Of a stretch of DNA of 12,833 bases, positions 10,859 through 12,833 are shown piece after piece. The notes under the pieces were generated by a model. The model was not told the origin of the DNA, ran no database searches, and saw only the letters and a list, made by a program, of their open reading frames with translations. Position 1 is the first letter of the stretch; every line of letters starts with the position of its first letter. The stretch is from Bacillota bacterium (GTDB taxonomy: Bacteria; Bacillota; Clostridia; Lachnospirales; Cellulosilyticaceae), in contig JAEYPM010000097.1 of NCBI GenBank assembly GCA_023410675.1, positions 1 through 12,833 on the forward strand, given 5' to 3'. Both the position numbers and the translations under genes were made by a program.

Positions 10859-12833
10859 CTAATGATCTCTTCTATAAGGCATTACGCCTCCTTCATCAAT
10901 ATATAAATACATCTCCATCTGATCAAGCCATCTATTAATAACTCCTTGTCGATATTCTTCTTTTGGTGCATTGAGGTAAATAGCGTCTATCCATTCTGTC
11001 ACTTTCTTGTTCTCTCTTTCAACCAAAAATCCTAACCAGTCCTTCAAAGATCCACGATTATATCTCCAAGTAACTAAGCTATCATATTCATAATATGTAA
11101 ATTCTAATATTTTAGAAATTGTTTTATCATATCTAATATCGCCAATATTATTTGCATAGTCGTTTATCTTTTGTTCATGTTTAATTAATTCTTGATTTGA
11201 TAATTCAACAGCCATGTCAAAATCAATTACTAAATTTGCTGCATACTTATTGGCAATTTTTTTGTTTGTATAATAGTTATCATATAGTTGAAGAATATCA
11301 TCATATAACTTTTTGTATTTACTGTTATTTGGCGTAATTCCTCTTTCAGCAAGGTTCTTAATAAATTCATTCCTACTATTTCCATATTCTATATATGTGC
11401 CAATTCCTATGGTTAATCCTTCATCTCCTATATCTTGTGATTTAATCCCTTTAATGCTATAAGTAATTATCATTACTTTAGAATTACTTCCTGGAGTATA
11501 TTGTTTTGCAACATTTACCAATTTCCTTTCTTCTATCTCATAATCATATAGAAATTCATAACCAGCAAAACTTAATTTATACTTATTATTTACTGTATTT
11601 TGTAACCTTTTATAATTATTATACGCATCCATAAGATAATCTTTATCTAGCCTAGATATGATGGTAATATTACTTGGGTCATTCCCTTTCTGTACTACAC
11701 TTTGGTTGCGTAACCTTACAATTATTAATGTATTGTTATTGGTTTCATATATAGGTTCACTAGTATCATCAGTACTCATCATTTTAACATTATTAATATT
11801 CATTGTTTGAGTAGTATCATATGTATTAACAAATGGAAGAAATGAGAAATCATTTTGTAGTATATATCCTGTAAACAAATTATTATTCATAATAGTTGCT
11901 TTTATGTTCATATTTTCCCCAGGTTCTAACACTTCTTGTGCTTGTGGAAATGTTATGATTAAATAAGTATCTGCTAATTCATTTTGATTCTGAGGACTTA
12001 TACTTACAATCGATACCTCCATCTTATCTGTTATGTAATTTCCTGTATTAATTTTTGCAGTCTTAGATAAAATCTTTTCCGAAAACTCAGCATTATTATC
12101 GTTAGTATAGAAATATTTTAATTCAATATCTCTTAGATTAATTGGGGCATCACCAGAGTTGACTAGCCTAAAATCTAAATTCATCATCCTATTCCACAAA
12201 ATTCCTTTTGCATTCATCTGTAAAGTCATGTCTATAATTTTAGGTTCATTTCCCCACTGTAACGATTTATTCCTATCCATAATAACAATATTATTTCCAA
12301 TAGCCCATTCATTATCTGTTGGTTTAATACTATAATCTTTATAAGAATGGTCATTAGTAAGATCATACTTGCCCATTCTCCAATTTTGATTATAGACTTG
12401 AACCTTTACTTCAACATAGTCTTCATATTCTAATACTCTTGAATCATTAAAACTTATTTTAACACATGTGTCTGCATCCTTTCTCACTTTGTCTAACTCA
12501 TCAATACTTACTTGAGTGCTGTTTGTAATACTTGTCCAACTGTTCGCTATTCTTCCACCAGCCCAATTAATATTAGATATTTGTTTGTATTCATTATCAT
12601 TAGTATAATAATAATTAATATTTATATCCCTCAAACTTATTGGCTCTACTCCAGTATTTTTTACCTTAATATTGAGGTTCATGCAATTACTTCCACTTAC
12701 CTGCTGTGGCTTAAATTCAACTAACAGATTTGATTCAAGATTATCTCCTATAGGTGGTTCTATACCAAAAATAGGATTTTTCATATCAGAAATATCATAT
12801 ACTGGCATATACTCCCATAAAACATATCCATTC
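10859..12833 (-). CDS. CBM3-repeat protein with C-terminal T4-lysozyme/pesticin-like domain (5' end outside window)
   Basis: The frame is open to the window edge, so the first visible ATG (12808) is probably internal; residues are numbered from it. Residues 1-18 (ending I-F-G-I-E-P) look like the end of a CBM3 module. A second CBM3-like module spans about 27-189 (L-L-V-E-F-K, N-T-G-V-E-P-I-S-L-R-D-I, Y-Y-Y-T-N, Q-N-W-R-M-G-K-Y, ending L-Q-W-G-N-E-P). A third spans about 192-378 (ending K-G-N-D-P) and lacks the Trp of the binding face. The C-terminus resembles GH24/pesticin lysozymes: L-S-F-A-G-Y-E-F-L-Y-D-Y-E (412-424) with Glu424 as likely acid, Asp459 or Asp462, T-I-G-I-G (466-470), E-Y-D-S-L-V-T-W-R-Y-N-R-G (574-586) and V-I-N-R-W-L-D-Q-M-E-M-Y (623-634). 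It would cut the glycan of peptidoglycan. A cellulose-bound autolysin is the alternative to a toxin. Confidence 0.8.
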   Translation of the reverse strand, partial: NGYVLWEYMPVYDISDMKNPIFGIEPPIGDNLESNLLVEFKPQQVSGSNCMNLNIKVKNTGVEPISLRDININYYYTNDNEYKQISNINWAGGRIANSWTSITNSTQVSIDELDKVRKDADTCVKISFNDSRVLEYEDYVEVKVQVYNQNWRMGKYDLTNDHSYKDYSIKPTDNEWAIGNNIVIMDRNKSLQWGNEPKIIDMTLQMNAKGILWNRMMNLDFRLVNSGDAPINLRDIELKYFYTNDNNAEFSEKILSKTAKINTGNYITDKMEVSIVSISPQNQNELADTYLIITFPQAQEVLEPGENMNIKATIMNNNLFTGYILQNDFSFLPFVNTYDTTQTMNINNVKMMSTDDTSEPIYETNNNTLIIVRLRNQSVVQKGNDPSNITIISRLDKDYLMDAYNNYKRLQNTVNNKYKLSFAGYEFLYDYEIEERKLVNVAKQYTPGSNSKVMIITYSIKGIKSQDIGDEGLTIGIGTYIEYGNSRNEFIKNLAERGITPNNSKYKKLYDDILQLYDNYYTNKKIANKYAANLVIDFDMAVELSNQELIKHEQKINDYANNIGDIRYDKTISKILEFTYYEYDSLVTWRYNRGSLKDWLGFLVERENKKVTEWIDAIYLNAPKEEYRQGVINRWLDQMEMYLYIDEGGVMPYRRDH

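Noticed and set aside
1..12833. tRNA or rRNA genes
   Set aside because: No cloverleaf-like stretch with a TTCGA-type T-loop or rRNA-like GC-rich block was seen on either strand by eye; a tRNAscan run would settle it.

Overview
The window is AT-rich, and every convincing gene lies on the minus strand, so the biological order runs from right to left. AT-rich codons, strong GGAGG-type ribosome binding sites, GTG/TTG starts, an FNR-type regulator and CBM3 modules point to an anaerobic low-GC Firmicute, most likely a clostridial (perhaps cellulolytic, Cellulosilyticum-like) genome. The genus is a guess; the phylum-level call is firmer.

Right side (12833 to about 5230), an apparent toxin/immunity-like island. 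It opens with the 3' part of a large gene that runs off the right edge. Its product carries the tail of one CBM3-like module, two further CBM3-like modules and a C-terminal T4-lysozyme/pesticin-like muramidase domain. The ribosome binding site of the next gene overlaps its stop codon. Downstream lies an array of small secreted-side proteins, either with one N-terminal membrane anchor or with a lipoprotein-like signal. Several share a beta-rich domain with an FYGxWxV start and a DDxTL(L/I) end. The array contains intact copies (232 and 449 aa), shortened copies (about 145 and 188 aa), an 80-bp pseudogene scrap, two ORFs broken by single in-frame stops, a three-helix membrane protein and a small RCC1-repeat membrane protein. 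A terminator-plus-promoter cassette is duplicated inside the array. This looks like the cassette architecture of polymorphic toxin loci: a peptidoglycan-cutting C-terminal domain followed by extracytoplasmic, duplicating and decaying immunity genes. That reading is inference.

Middle (5240 to 3760): a perfect heptanucleotide tandem repeat, then a two-gene unit encoding an ASCH-domain (YhfF-like) protein and a DUF4253 protein, preceded by an extended -10 promoter and followed by a hairpin.

Left side (3720 to 125), a metal/redox unit. It encodes an FNR-like regulator with a Cys/His-rich N-terminus, then an operon of a RIC/ScdA-related half-hemerythrin protein, a P1B-type ATPase with an unusual CPG motif, and a stand-alone HMA metal-binding protein. 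The operon promoter has a perfect TTGAC-N4-GTCAA palindrome centred 41.5 bp upstream of the predicted start point, the class II FNR activator position, so the adjacent regulator probably activates it. A rho-independent terminator closes the operon. The far left edge holds a long hairpin that may hide the ribosome binding site of a next gene outside the window.
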